64,000 nucleotides of DNA, from the NCBI GenBank assembly GCA_021107755.1, contig JAIOSF010000013.1, positions 62,001 to 126,000 of the forward strand, given 5' to 3'. The position numbers were made by a program, and so were the translations under genes. The stretch is from Arcobacteraceae bacterium. GTDB taxonomy: Bacteria; Campylobacterota; Campylobacteria; Campylobacterales; Arcobacteraceae. This document shows, piece by piece, positions 15,562-25,026 of the stretch (position 1 is the stretch's first letter; each line of letters begins with the position of its first letter). The notes under the pieces are model-generated. The model searched no databases, was not told the origin of the DNA, and saw only the letters and a list, made by a program, of their open reading frames with translations.

Positions 15562-18261
15562 TTAAAATCGATTGATTTTAAATTCTATTATTTTTTTTAT
15601 CTCAACAACTAAAACAACACAAAATGATATAGCTATAATAGTTAGCCAAGTTGTTAACTCTAAAGGTTCACTTTTAAAAACATTATTCATAAATGTAGTA
15701 TGGGTAAATAACAGTTGTAATAATACCATAAAACCTACTCCTAGTAGTAAAAATTTATTATCCAATAAATTTGTTTTAAAAACAGACAACTCTAATTGTT
15801 TACAACTAAATAGATAAAAAATCTCAATAAACACAAAAATATTAACAGCAACAGTTCTTGCATACTCTATACTATGTCCAATTGTGAGCATATAACTAAA
15901 CATAGCATAAGAGGTTACAAGCATATAAAATCCAACCACTAACATTTGTGTAACCATAACTTTTGTCATAATAGGTTCTTTGGGATCTCTTGGAACTCTA
16001 TCCATAATATTTATTTCACTTGCTTCAAAAACTAGCATCAACCCTAGGAAAATTGCTGTTGACATATTGATCCATAAAATTTGTAATGGCAAAATTGGTA
16101 AAGTAACACCTAGCATAATTGAGAACAGTATCACAAGTCCCTCACCAAGGTTAGTAGGGAGCGTCCAAGTAATAAACTTCACAAGATTGTCAAATACATT
16201 TCTCCCCTCTTTTACAGCTCTTTCAATGGAGCTAAAATTATCATCACTCAGTATCATATCGGAAGCCTCTTTTGCTACTTCAGTTCCACCTTGCCCCATA
16301 GCAATTCCTATATTTGCTTGTTTTAATGCTGGAGCATCATTAACTCCATCACCTGTCATGGCTACCACTTCACCTCTGGCTTGTAGAGCATCTACTATTC
16401 GTAACTTTTGTTCAGGTTCTACTCTTGCAAAAACTTTAACTGTAGATACTCTTTCTATAAGCTCCTCATCACTTAAATTAAAAAGTTCACTCCCTTTTAG
16501 TACACTTTGTTCAAAATTTGCATCTTTAGGGACTATGGTTATCATTTGCGCTATAGAAAAAGCGGTCAAGGCATGATCACCTGTAATCATTATAATATTT
16601 ATTCCTGCATTATGACATTTTTGAACAGCGTGGATAGCCTCTTGTCTTGGAGGATCCATCATAGCTTGTAGTCCTAGAAATACAAAACCATCTTGTAGCT
16701 CTTTTTCATCTATTTGCACTTGTTGTGTAACTTTTTGAGCCAATGCTAAAACTCTAAGACCTTGACTTGCATATTTTGTAACTTGATTATGAATTAACTC
16801 TTTATCTAAAGAGATACTCTTATCATCTATTATTTCAAAGTCACAAATCTCTAAAATTTTTTCTACTGAACCTTTTATAAATATTGTATTTTGGTTTGTT
16901 TGTTTATCTTTATTTATAGTTGCCATATATTGTTTATCAGATTCAAAAGGTAAGATATCAATCCTTGGGAAACTATTTTCTAGGTTATGTTCATTGAATC
17001 CAGCTTTAAGACAACTTACAATTAAAGCACCCTCTGTTGGATCACCTTTAATACTATAAGTTCCATCTTTTGAAACTAAGTAAGATTCATTACATAGATA
17101 CCCTGCTTTTAACACCTCCTGTATATTTGTATCAAAATCTTTTACTTTTTCATTATTGATAAGAATATCACCTTTTGGTTCATAACCATTTCCTTTAACT
17201 TCATAAGATGTTTTTCCACAATATATATTTGTAACTGTCATTTTATTTTGGGTTAATGTTCCCGTTTTATCGGAACAGATAGTTGTAACACTTCCCAATG
17301 TTTCAACAGCTGGAAGTTTTCTAATAATAGAATTTATCTTTGCCATTCTACTTACCCCAATAGCTAGAGTAATAGTAACAGCAGCAGGTAATCCCTCAGG
17401 AATTGCACCTACTGCTAAAGCTACAGATGCCATAAAAGTATCTATAATACTGTTTTCTCTTAAAATACCTATTAAGAATGTTAATGCAGCTAGTGTAAGA
17501 ATAATAACTAATAATACTTTTGAAAAATAGGATATTTTTTTAGTAAGTGGAGTTTCAAGTGATACTGTATTATCAATTAAATCAGCTATTTTTCCTATTT
17601 GAGTATGACTTGAAGTTGCTACAACTACACCTTTTGCTCTACCATAGGTTACAAAAGTACCAGAATATAACATATTTTTTCTATCATTAAGAGTTGTATC
17701 TTGCTTATAAAGTTCACTGTTTTTAGAGACACTTACAGATTCGCCTGTAAGCATTGATTCATCAACTTTAATATCTTTTTGATTTATAACTCTTATATCT
17801 GCAGGTATTTTAGACCCAGACTCGAGAAGAACAATATCTCCGGGGACTAAATCAACTGATGAAATAGATATTTTTTTGCCATCTCTTATAACTATAGCTT
17901 CTGTTGTCATCATATTTTTTAAGGAGTCTATAGCCTCTTGTGCTTTTACTTCTTGCACAAAACCTATAATTACATTGATAATAACAACACCAAAAATAAC
18001 ACCACTATCTATCCACTCACCCAAATAAGCAGTGATAAGTGATGCTGCAAGTAAAATATAGATAAGAGCATTGTGAAATTGTGTAAAAAACTTTTCTAGT
18101 AGAGAAGCTCTTTTTTTATTTTCAAGGATGTTTTTACCAAACTGTTCCTCTTTATGTTTTATACTTAATGGTCCTAATCCATCATTAATGTCACTTTGAA
18201 AAATCTCTATAATCTCATCAGATGAGATACTGTGCCAGTTTTGCTCTACAAGATGTTGCAT
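15562..18261 (-). CDS. P-type cation-transporting ATPase, P2 (SERCA/PMR1-like) group
   Basis: An 899-residue P-type ATPase. The N-terminus looks like the cation_ATPase_N domain (GLGPLSIKHKEEQFGKN). It has the actuator motif DESMLTGESV, the phosphorylation site CSDKTGTLTQN, the nucleotide domain KGDPTEGAL, the hinge MTGDGVNDAPALKQ, and about ten membrane spans. AVGAIPEGLPAAVTI in span 4 carries the PEGLP sequence typical of P2-type calcium and related pumps, and no N-terminal CxxC metal domain is present, which argues against a copper or zinc pump. Calcium, manganese or monovalent-cation transport all remain possible. It is separated from acnB upstream by a clear terminator. Confidence 0.88.
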   Translation of the reverse strand: MQHLVEQNWHSISSDEIIEIFQSDINDGLGPLSIKHKEEQFGKNILENKKRASLLEKFFTQFHNALIYILLAASLITAYLGEWIDSGVIFGVVIINVIIGFVQEVKAQEAIDSLKNMMTTEAIVIRDGKKISISSVDLVPGDIVLLESGSKIPADIRVINQKDIKVDESMLTGESVSVSKNSELYKQDTTLNDRKNMLYSGTFVTYGRAKGVVVATSSHTQIGKIADLIDNTVSLETPLTKKISYFSKVLLVIILTLAALTFLIGILRENSIIDTFMASVALAVGAIPEGLPAAVTITLAIGVSRMAKINSIIRKLPAVETLGSVTTICSDKTGTLTQNKMTVTNIYCGKTSYEVKGNGYEPKGDILINNEKVKDFDTNIQEVLKAGYLCNESYLVSKDGTYSIKGDPTEGALIVSCLKAGFNEHNLENSFPRIDILPFESDKQYMATINKDKQTNQNTIFIKGSVEKILEICDFEIIDDKSISLDKELIHNQVTKYASQGLRVLALAQKVTQQVQIDEKELQDGFVFLGLQAMMDPPRQEAIHAVQKCHNAGINIIMITGDHALTAFSIAQMITIVPKDANFEQSVLKGSELFNLSDEELIERVSTVKVFARVEPEQKLRIVDALQARGEVVAMTGDGVNDAPALKQANIGIAMGQGGTEVAKEASDMILSDDNFSSIERAVKEGRNVFDNLVKFITWTLPTNLGEGLVILFSIMLGVTLPILPLQILWINMSTAIFLGLMLVFEASEINIMDRVPRDPKEPIMTKVMVTQMLVVGFYMLVTSYAMFSYMLTIGHSIEYARTVAVNIFVFIEIFYLFSCKQLELSVFKTNLLDNKFLLLGVGFMVLLQLLFTHTTFMNNVFKSEPLELTTWLTIIAISFCVVLVVEIKKIIEFKINRF

Positions 18262-18326
18262 GATATACCTTTTTCTATACAGTTATTAAGATTATCCTGC
18301 TATTGTAACGAATTTTGTGGAATAAA

Positions 18327-18356
18327 AAAAGCCCTACTAGAGATAGTAGGGCTTTT
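18327..18356 (-). terminator. Intrinsic terminator of acnB
   Basis: A perfect 12-base stem (AAAAGCCCTACT at 18327-18338 against AGTAGGGCTTTT at 18345-18356) encloses a six-base loop. Read on the minus strand it comes 27 bases after the acnB stop, and a run of seven T follows, which is the classic Rho-independent form. It should separate acnB from the ATPase gene. Confidence 0.88.
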
Positions 18357-18382
18357 AATTTTATTAACTAATTTTAGTTTTA

Positions 18383-20947
18383 TTATTGAACCATTGCAGA
18401 GAGTTCATCTTTACTAACTTTATTAAAGTTTAGATATTTATAAATCTCATCACTCATTTCTGGCTTGATTTTGTTTGCAACAATTTCAAGATATTCTGCA
18501 GCTGTAGGTAATGCACCTTTAAGTGCAACAACAGCAGCAAGTTCAGCAGATCCAAGATAAACTTGACTCCCTTTCCCTAATCTATTATCAAAGTTTCTTG
18601 TAGATGTTGAGAATACAAATGCATTTTGTGCAACTGAAGCTTGGTTCCCCATACATAATGAACATCCAGGAATTTCAGTTCTAGCCCCTGCCATACCAAA
18701 TACAGAGTAGTAACCCTCTTCTTGAAGAGTTTTCTCATCCATTTTTGTTGGAGGACAAATCCACATTTTAGATTTTGTTGCACCCTCTCCTCTTAATACT
18801 TCACCAGCGGCTCTAAATAATCCAATATTAGTCATACAAGAACCAACAAATACTTCATCGATTTCAGTTCTTAAACCAGCTTCTGCTATTTCAGTTAATG
18901 TTTTTACATCATCTGGATCATTAGGACAAGCTAAAATTGGTTCAGTAATCTTATCCATATCAATCTCTATTACAGCTGCATATTGTGCATCTGCATCAGC
19001 TTCCATTAATTCTGGATTAGCAAGCCAAGCTTTCATCTTATCTCTTCTTCTTTCAAGTGTAGCTTTATCTTCATAACCTTGTGCTATTAACTCATCAATA
19101 AGTACAATATTTGATTCTAGATATTCAATAATTGGTTCTTTGTTTAGTTTAACTGTACAAGCAGCTGCGCTTCTTTCAGCAGATGCATCAGATAACTCAA
19201 ACGCTTGTTCACATTTAAGATCTTCAAGACCTTCAATCTCTAAAACTCTACCTGCAAAAATATTTTTCTTACCTTTTTTCTCAACAGTTAATAATCCATC
19301 TTTGATAGCTTGGTGAGGGATAGCATTTACCATATCTCTTAAAGTGATTCCAGGTTGCATTGTCCCTTTAAATTTAACAAGAACAGATTCTGGCATAGTA
19401 AGTGGCATCATACCAGTTACCCCTGCAAAAGCCACAAGTCCAGATCCAGCTGGAAATGAGATACCAATAGGGAATCTTGTATGTGAATCTCCACCAGTTC
19501 CAACTGTGTCTGGTAAACAAAGTCTATTTAACCATGAGTGGATAACACCATCTCCTGGTCTTAAGATAAAACCTTTTCTACTTGTCCAGAATTCTGGTAA
19601 AGTATGTTGTAATTGAATATCAGCTGGTTTTGGATACGCAGCTGTATGACAAAATGATTGAAGAACAAAATCAGCACCAAAAGAAAGTGCAGCAAGTTCT
19701 TTTATCTCATCTCTTGTCATAGGACCTGTTGTATCTTGACTTCCCACAGTTGTAGCTATTGGCTCACAGTAAACACCTGGTTTAACACCAGTCATTCCAC
19801 AAGCTTTACCAACCATCTTTTGAGCTAGTGTAAATCCTTTCCCATCATCATCAGGTTGATCAGGAGTTAAGAACATATCTGAAGCAGGCAGACCTAAAGC
19901 TTCTCTAGCTTTTGCTGTTAATCCTTTTCCAATAATAAGTGGGATTCTTCCCCCTGCTCTCATCTCATCTGTAATTGTATTTGGGTTTAATTTAAACTCA
20001 CTTACAACTTTTCCATCTTTCTCAATTACACCATCATAAGGTTTTACTGTGATTACATCACCAGTTTCTAAAGCATCAACATTTGCTTCAAGTGGTAAAC
20101 AACCTGAATCTTCTGCTGTGTTAAAGAAAATAGGAGCGATAATATTTCCAATTACAACACCACCTGTTCTTTTATTTGGGATACCTGGAATATCTTGTCC
20201 CATATGCCATTGAACAGAGTTGATACCTGATTTTCTACTTGAACCAGTTCCTACAACATCACCAACATATACTAGTGGATTTCCTTTTTCTTTTAAAGAT
20301 GCCATAGTCTCAAGTGGGTTTTCCATTCTTGAACCTAACATAGAATTAGCATGAAGAGGGATATCTGCTCTTGTAAATGCTTCACTTGCTGGTGATAAAT
20401 CATCTGTATTTGTTTCACCTGGAATTTTATAAACAGTTAAAGTGATCTCTTTATCTAACTCTGGTTTATTTGTGAACCACTCAGCATTCGCCCAAGATTC
20501 AACTACCTCTTTTGCTTTTGCATTACCTGCATCCATTAAAGCTTTTACATCATTAAATGCATCATATACAAGTAATGTGTTCTTTAATTGCTCCGCTGCA
20601 ACATCTGCTACTGCATCTATTTTAAGTGCTTCAACAAGTGGAGTTACATTAAATCCACCTAGCATTCTTCCTAAAATCTCACAAGCTTTTACAGGTGTTA
20701 TTGCATCACAAGATACATTTCCTTGAACAATATCATTTAAAAATGCCGCTTTTACATATGCTGCATCATCAACACCAGCTGGAATTTTGTTTTCAAACAT
20801 ATCCATTACATATTCTGTCTCTACTATTGGAGATGCTTTTAATAATTCAACAAGTTCTACCACTTGTTCTGCGCTTAAAGCTAATGGTGGAACACCTAGC
20901 TTTGCTCTTTCTTCTGTGTGTGCTTTATAATTTGCAACTAAACTCAT
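18383..20947 (-). CDS. acnB: Aconitate hydratase B AcnB
   Basis: Bifunctional aconitase/2-methylisocitrate dehydratase of the AcnB type (854 residues), a TCA-cycle enzyme with a [4Fe-4S] cluster. The N-terminal HEAT-like domain (about 1-160) is followed by the swivel domain with [24 protein letters not shown] and [12 protein letters not shown]. The catalytic domains carry [35 protein letters not shown] and [12 protein letters not shown], and the cluster cysteines lie in [10 protein letters not shown] and [11 protein letters not shown]. This order of domains, with the swivel N-terminal, is specific to AcnB as opposed to AcnA. Confidence 0.96.
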   Translation of the reverse strand: MSLVANYKAHTEERAKLGVPPLALSAEQVVELVELLKASPIVETEYVMDMFENKIPAGVDDAAYVKAAFLNDIVQGNVSCDAITPVKACEILGRMLGGFNVTPLVEALKIDAVADVAAEQLKNTLLVYDAFNDVKALMDAGNAKAKEVVESWANAEWFTNKPELDKEITLTVYKIPGETNTDDLSPASEAFTRADIPLHANSMLGSRMENPLETMASLKEKGNPLVYVGDVVGTGSSRKSGINSVQWHMGQDIPGIPNKRTGGVVIGNIIAPIFFNTAEDSGCLPLEANVDALETGDVITVKPYDGVIEKDGKVVSEFKLNPNTITDEMRAGGRIPLIIGKGLTAKAREALGLPASDMFLTPDQPDDDGKGFTLAQKMVGKACGMTGVKPGVYCEPIATTVGSQDTTGPMTRDEIKELAALSFGADFVLQSFCHTAAYPKPADIQLQHTLPEFWTSRKGFILRPGDGVIHSWLNRLCLPDTVGTGGDSHTRFPIGISFPAGSGLVAFAGVTGMMPLTMPESVLVKFKGTMQPGITLRDMVNAIPHQAIKDGLLTVEKKGKKNIFAGRVLEIEGLEDLKCEQAFELSDASAERSAAACTVKLNKEPIIEYLESNIVLIDELIAQGYEDKATLERRRDKMKAWLANPELMEADADAQYAAVIEIDMDKITEPILACPNDPDDVKTLTEIAEAGLRTEIDEVFVGSCMTNIGLFRAAGEVLRGEGATKSKMWICPPTKMDEKTLQEEGYYSVFGMAGARTEIPGCSLCMGNQASVAQNAFVFSTSTRNFDNRLGKGSQVYLGSAELAAVVALKGALPTAAEYLEIVANKIKPEMSDEIYKYLNFNKVSKDELSAMVQ

Positions 20948-20985
20948 AATATCAAGTCCTTTTGGTAAATTTTATTTCAGTTACA

Positions 20986-20991
20986 ATTCTA
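20986..20991 (-). promoter_or_regulatory. Likely sigma-70 -10 element of acnB
   Basis: On the minus strand a TAGAAT hexamer stands about 38 bases before the acnB ATG and is preceded by TTTTTTGC, giving an extended -10 (TGC-TAGAAT). Campylobacterota promoters commonly rely on the -10 region with AT-rich upstream sequence rather than a strict -35 box. An AAGGACTT ribosome site follows. Confidence 0.5.
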
Positions 20992-21078
20992 GCAAAAAAC
21001 ACTTATGTTATATTTGTATTGAAGTAATTTATTTGAGAAGTGTTATAATTGAGTAAAATAGTTACATATTAAGATATT

Positions 21079-21113
21079 AAAAGTGTTACTATATGTAATA
21101 AAGTAACACTTTT
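21079..21113 (-). terminator. Hairpin just after the class II aldolase-like gene
   Basis: An 11-base perfect inverted repeat (AAAAGTGTTAC at 21079-21089, GTAACACTTTT at 21103-21113) with a 13-base loop begins two bases after the aldolase-like stop on the minus strand. The stem ends in four T followed by AATAT, so the U-tract is short. It is probably a weak or moderate intrinsic terminator. Confidence 0.6.
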
Positions 21114-21115
21114 AA

Positions 21116-21715
21116 CTATAATCCTAGTGGCTCATCAAGTTTACAAAGTGATTTTAAAGCCAATATTCTACAACTACTCTCTAAAATAGCCACTTTTTTT
21201 ACAAGGTTATTCATATCTCTATCGTATACATAAACCCCAACACCTCTTATTACTATAACATTATTAGGTGTTTCTTTTAGTAGCTTTGGAACCTCTACAA
21301 AGTTTCTATCGTACCAAGTCTCAAAATCACCTGGGTCATATACTGTTATTTTATCAAAAGTCATTTTTCCAAAATAATCTTCACACACAATAGTATCATG
21401 TTCAAGTGCATAAGCTGTTGTGTATGGGGGCATTCCACATGAGATATATTTAGCTTCATGTATTTGGGTATATATTGAACTATGGATAACTGCATCCACA
21501 CTAGCTAAATCCCAACTATAGTCATGAATATTCATAGAAAGCTGGCAAAGTGTAGCTTCTTCTATCTCATCAAATATTGCATCTTTTTTATTGATTATAA
21601 ATCTATTATGGTCTATTTTTTTTGATATTGATCCATGATATATACCAAAAAAGTTTTTTCTAAATAATGCAAGTGAAATTTTTGCTAAGTGATGAACTAT
21701 TTTCTTATCAAGCAT
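21116..21715 (-). CDS. Class II aldolase/adducin-like protein, divergent
   Basis: The product has 199 residues starting at the ATG at 21715, which follows an AAAGGTG ribosome site. An in-frame ATG at 21805 would run into the start of rsmH and is unlikely. The N-terminal KISLALFRKNFFGIYHGSISKKI resembles the class II aldolase start, where phosphate-binding residues lie. The normal zinc motif HTHP is replaced by VIHSSIYTQIHEAKYISCGMPPY, and the second histidine pair is not obvious. It may be a degenerate or specialised member of the fold. Its substrate is unknown. It is divergent from rsmH. Confidence 0.7.
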   Translation of the reverse strand: MLDKKIVHHLAKISLALFRKNFFGIYHGSISKKIDHNRFIINKKDAIFDEIEEATLCQLSMNIHDYSWDLASVDAVIHSSIYTQIHEAKYISCGMPPYTTAYALEHDTIVCEDYFGKMTFDKITVYDPGDFETWYDRNFVEVPKLLKETPNNVIVIRGVGVYVYDRDMNNLVKKVAILESSCRILALKSLCKLDEPLGL

Positions 21716-21744
21716 ACTGTAAGCACCTTTAATTAATATTTTGA

Positions 21745-21750
21745 TATGAT
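21745..21750 (+). promoter_or_regulatory. Possible -10 element of rsmH
   Basis: TATGAT lies 31 bases before the TTG start of rsmH in an AT-rich intergenic region (TTTTGATATGATACC). No convincing -35 box is seen. The same 66-base gap must also hold the promoter of the divergent aldolase-like gene. Confidence 0.3.
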
Positions 21751-21781
21751 ACCAAATAAAAACATTAAATAGGATTAACCC

Positions 21782-22696
21782 TTGAATGAGAACCAAATAC
21801 CCCATATACCTGTACTTTTTAATGAAGTGATTGACACCTTTAAAGATTTAAAAGAAGGCTATATTATCGACTGTACTTTAGGATATGGTGGACATTCAGA
21901 AGGGATTTTAGAATCAAATTCAAATATCAAACTTATCTGTAACGACCAAGATGATGAAGCGTTAGCTTTCTCTAAAAAAAGATTAGAAAAATACAAAGAT
22001 AGAGTTATTTTCAATAAAGGAAATTTCAAAGATGTAATTGATTCTTTTAAAGATAAAAATATCGTTGGTATACTAGCTGATATTGGAGTTTCTTCGTTAC
22101 AACTTGATAAAAATGATAGAGGCTTTGGATTTGATGGTGATACTCTTGATATGAGAATGGATCAAAATCAACACTTAAGTGCCAATGAAGTGGTCAACAA
22201 CTACTCTCAAAATCAATTAGAAGATATCTTTAGAAACTATGGGGAAGTAAAAGAGTATAAAAAAGTAGCATCTCTTATAGTACAAAATAGACCTTTTACT
22301 AGTAGCAAAGAGTTAGCTCAATTTTTAAGTAAAAATATGTACAAAGGGAAACTTCACCCAGCTACACTTCCTTTTCAAGGTATCAGAATAGAAGTAAACA
22401 ATGAACTTGGAGTATTAGAAGAGTTATTTGATAAAATAGAATCTGCAAACTTTAGAGGTACAACAGTAGCTATCATCTCTTTTCACTCACTAGAGGATAG
22501 AATCGTAAAAAACTATTTTAAAAAATGGACTCAAAAATGTATCTGCCCTCCTCAAGTGATGCGATGTACTTGTGGGAACAATCATCAAAAAGGGAAAGTG
22601 ATTACAAAAAAACCAATCATTCCCACACCACAAGAGATAAAACAAAATCCAAGAAGCAGAAGCTCAAAAATGAGGATTTTTAAGTTTGACTCCTAG
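21782..22696 (+). CDS. rsmH: 16S rRNA m4C1402 methyltransferase RsmH (MraW)
   Basis: RsmH methylates the N4 of C1402 in 16S rRNA, at the ribosomal P site. The 304-residue protein begins HIPVLFNEVIDTF, has the SAM-binding IDCTLGYGGHSEGIL, DIGVSSLQLDKNDRGFGF and DMRMDQ, and ends with SFHSLEDRIVKNYFK and SRSSKMRIF, which are all diagnostic. Translation starts at TTG 21782, preceded by AGGATT; the ATG four bases later is in another frame. It overlaps an FtsL-like gene by 11 bases, the usual pairing at the start of division clusters, although the rest of such a cluster is absent here. Confidence 0.95.
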   Translation: MNENQIPHIPVLFNEVIDTFKDLKEGYIIDCTLGYGGHSEGILESNSNIKLICNDQDDEALAFSKKRLEKYKDRVIFNKGNFKDVIDSFKDKNIVGILADIGVSSLQLDKNDRGFGFDGDTLDMRMDQNQHLSANEVVNNYSQNQLEDIFRNYGEVKEYKKVASLIVQNRPFTSSKELAQFLSKNMYKGKLHPATLPFQGIRIEVNNELGVLEELFDKIESANFRGTTVAIISFHSLEDRIVKNYFKKWTQKCICPPQVMRCTCGNNHQKGKVITKKPIIPTPQEIKQNPRSRSSKMRIFKFDS

Positions 22697-22937
22697 CAAA
22701 GCACTTTTTATAGTATTTTCAGCTTTAATCATCACATTAGTGTTTTTTATGCCTAAAATTTATCTTCAAAACAATATCTACTATGTAAGCAAAGATATCA
22801 ATAAACTCGATGCTCAATATATCTCACTAAAAGAGGAAAATAAGTTTTTAAAACAGCAACATGAAGATGCGTTGTTTAAAAACCAAATTACCGATAGTTT
22901 GATTTTGGAGAATTTTTATAAGAATGGGGATGAGTAA
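22686..22937 (+). CDS. FtsL-like cell-division protein
   Basis: An 83-residue bitopic protein. A short N-terminus is followed by one membrane span at about residues 6-24 (ALFIVFSALIITLVFFMP), then a periplasmic part of about 55 residues with heptad-like leucines (INKLDAQYISLKEENKFLKQ), which looks like a coiled coil. FtsL and related septal proteins have exactly this plan and usually follow rsmH. The start is TTG 22686 inside the end of rsmH. Sequence similarity is too low in this family to be certain, so the call rests on architecture and position. Confidence 0.65.
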   Translation: MTPSKALFIVFSALIITLVFFMPKIYLQNNIYYVSKDINKLDAQYISLKEENKFLKQQHEDALFKNQITDSLILENFYKNGDE

Positions 22938-22940
22938 CTT

Positions 22941-24287
22941 TTACTTACGACACTTTGCTATATCTTTAACAACCATATATTTATCAAACTCCTCTTCACT
23001 TAATAAAGCTAATTGAAGTGCTGACTCTTTGAGTGTGAGATTATTTTTATAAGCAAACTGTACTATCTTTTCTGAGTTTTTATATCCTATGTGTGGATTT
23101 AAAGCTGTTACACACATGAAAGCATTGTTGAGATTTTCTTTTATTTTCTCTTTATTTACACCCAGACCATCGATACAATTTTTACTAAAAGAGTTTATAC
23201 CATCAGTCAAAAGTCTTATAGATTGTAAAAGATTGTAGATAATTACAGGTTTAAAAACATTCAGTTCAAAATTTCCTTGGCTAGAAGCCATACTTATGGT
23301 TGTATGATTTCCCATCACTTGCGTTGCAATCATTGTGATAGCCTCAGCTTGTGTTGGATTTACTTTTCCTGGCATTATAGAACTACCTTTTTCATTTGCA
23401 GGAATTGTTAACTCCCCTAGCCCACATTTTGGACCACTACTTAACCAGCGTATATCATTTGCTATTTTCATCATATTTGTTGCAAGTGCATTTAAAGCAC
23501 CGCTTAAAAAAGTTTCACTATCGTGAGAAGTTAAAGAGTGAAATTTATTTGGATGGGAGATAAACTGTGTTTGAAGTAAACTATTAAGCTCATCACACAC
23601 TTGTTGAGAGAAGTTTGATGGAGTATTTATCCCATTTCCAACAGCTGTTGCTCCTATTGGAAGTTCATTGATATATTTGAGTGTATCTTTGATTTGTGAT
23701 TTTGAGTGTTCTAACATAGAAATATAGCCACTTAACTCATCACTTAAAAAAAGTGGTACAGCATCTTGAAGATGTGTTCGCCCTACTTTTACAATACCTT
23801 CAAACTCTTTTTGTTTTATTTGAAAACTTTCTATGAGTGTATCTATCGCTTCTAAAAGTGCAGGTATTTGAAGTGTTGTAGCTATCTTCATAGCTGTTGG
23901 AAAAGTATCATTGCTACTTTGAGACATATTTACATCATCGTTTGGATGAATAGGTATACTATTATCCAATTGAGTAGCTCTATTTGCTATCACTTCGTTA
24001 AGATTCATATTGGTATGTGTACCACTTCCTGTTTGCCATACATGCAAAGGAAATTGTTCAGTGTGTTTGTTTCCAATAATCTCATTACAAACTTGTACTA
24101 TTAGTTGTGATTTTTGCTTTTCTAGTTTTCTACAACTGTTATTTACAATAGCACAACACTTTTTTAAATATGCATAAGCTTTTATAAACTCATCAGGCAT
24201 AGTTTCAATACCTATATTAAAATTGTTTAAACTTTTTTGCGTCTCATCTCCCCATAAAGGATTAATATTTGTGTTTTGAGTATTCAT
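22941..24287 (-). CDS. fumC: Class II fumarate hydratase FumC
   Basis: FumC interconverts fumarate and malate without an iron-sulfur cluster. The 448-residue protein belongs to the fumarase/aspartase superfamily. It shows WQTGSGTHTNMNLNEVIANR, the substrate loop MSQSSNDTFPTA, GRTHLQDAVP with the catalytic histidine, and the signature GSSIMPGKVNPTQAEA. The first block favours fumarase over aspartase. Length is slightly under the usual 460. It is convergent with the FtsL-like gene, separated by three bases. Confidence 0.9.
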   Translation of the reverse strand: MNTQNTNINPLWGDETQKSLNNFNIGIETMPDEFIKAYAYLKKCCAIVNNSCRKLEKQKSQLIVQVCNEIIGNKHTEQFPLHVWQTGSGTHTNMNLNEVIANRATQLDNSIPIHPNDDVNMSQSSNDTFPTAMKIATTLQIPALLEAIDTLIESFQIKQKEFEGIVKVGRTHLQDAVPLFLSDELSGYISMLEHSKSQIKDTLKYINELPIGATAVGNGINTPSNFSQQVCDELNSLLQTQFISHPNKFHSLTSHDSETFLSGALNALATNMMKIANDIRWLSSGPKCGLGELTIPANEKGSSIMPGKVNPTQAEAITMIATQVMGNHTTISMASSQGNFELNVFKPVIIYNLLQSIRLLTDGINSFSKNCIDGLGVNKEKIKENLNNAFMCVTALNPHIGYKNSEKIVQFAYKNNLTLKESALQLALLSEEEFDKYMVVKDIAKCRK

Positions 24288-24375
24288 AACAATAGTCTAT
24301 ACCCAATCAAATAAATTGTTACTTAATAGCAACTGTTAAAAAATCTTAGGATATTTAATAAAAATTGAAAGTACT

Positions 24376-25026
24376 TTATCTACGGTACAACTTAATAGCA
24401 AGAAATAACACTATACCAAGAACTAAAATAAACCATATAACAGAACTATTAAACATATTCATGAAGGTAATAAGCTCATCTAAAAGTAATCCCCACATAA
24501 TCATAGCTATTATTGTAGCAATAAATACAGTTATCATAATAGTAACATCTCTTAGTCCAATCAAATATCCAATAATTGCACCAACTATTGGTCCTGTCAT
24601 CCAAAAAGGTATAAATACAAAAACAAATAACCCTAAGATACCATATTTATCAAAGAGTATTGTATATTTAATTTTATACTTTTTTATTTTTTTAAAAAAA
24701 CTATCTAAATAGTTCATTTGTACAATATTTTGATAACGAAATACAAAAGTAGCATATAAAAGTGTAACCATTGTCATCTCAATATATACATTTGTAGCTA
24801 TTACCCAAAAGTGAGATAACTCAGAGGCATACCCTAAAGAGAGAGATGGGACTCTCCCTACTGCAATATTTGCTATTACCATTGCTGAAATTTTATTTGC
24901 AAAAGTTGAATCGATAAAATAAAATGTAAGGATAAAGCCACTTAAAAATATCACCAAAACAATACCCAAAAGGAGTATTTTTCCATGACTTGTAGCTAAA
25001 ATTGTTTTATAGTGTTTTAAATTCAT
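24376..25026 (-). CDS. Small multidrug-export-family membrane protein (Sm_multidrug_ex type)
   Basis: A 216-residue polytopic protein with about five membrane spans (near residues 18-38, 72-90, 118-140, 142-162, 176-215). The segment FVFIPFWMTGPIVGAIIGYLIGL resembles the conserved hydrophobic hairpin of the small multidrug export protein family, whose real function is poorly known. It has a proline-rich re-entrant look similar to DedA-like proteins. Its start overlaps the end of the 992-residue gene by one base (ATGA-type coupling), so the two are likely translated together. Confidence 0.65.
   Translation of the reverse strand: MNLKHYKTILATSHGKILLLGIVLVIFLSGFILTFYFIDSTFANKISAMVIANIAVGRVPSLSLGYASELSHFWVIATNVYIEMTMVTLLYATFVFRYQNIVQMNYLDSFFKKIKKYKIKYTILFDKYGILGLFVFVFIPFWMTGPIVGAIIGYLIGLRDVTIMITVFIATIIAMIMWGLLLDELITFMNMFNSSVIWFILVLGIVLFLAIKLYRR

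Noticed and set aside
15980-16576. A 198-residue open frame antisense to the P-type ATPase gene
   Set aside because: It is a mirror of the hydrophobic ATPase coding sequence with no family resemblance and no ribosome site.
21716-21805. N-terminal extension of the aldolase-like gene to 21805
   Set aside because: It would overlap the start of rsmH and has no ribosome site. The ATG at 21715 has AAAGGTG upstream and begins the recognisable domain.
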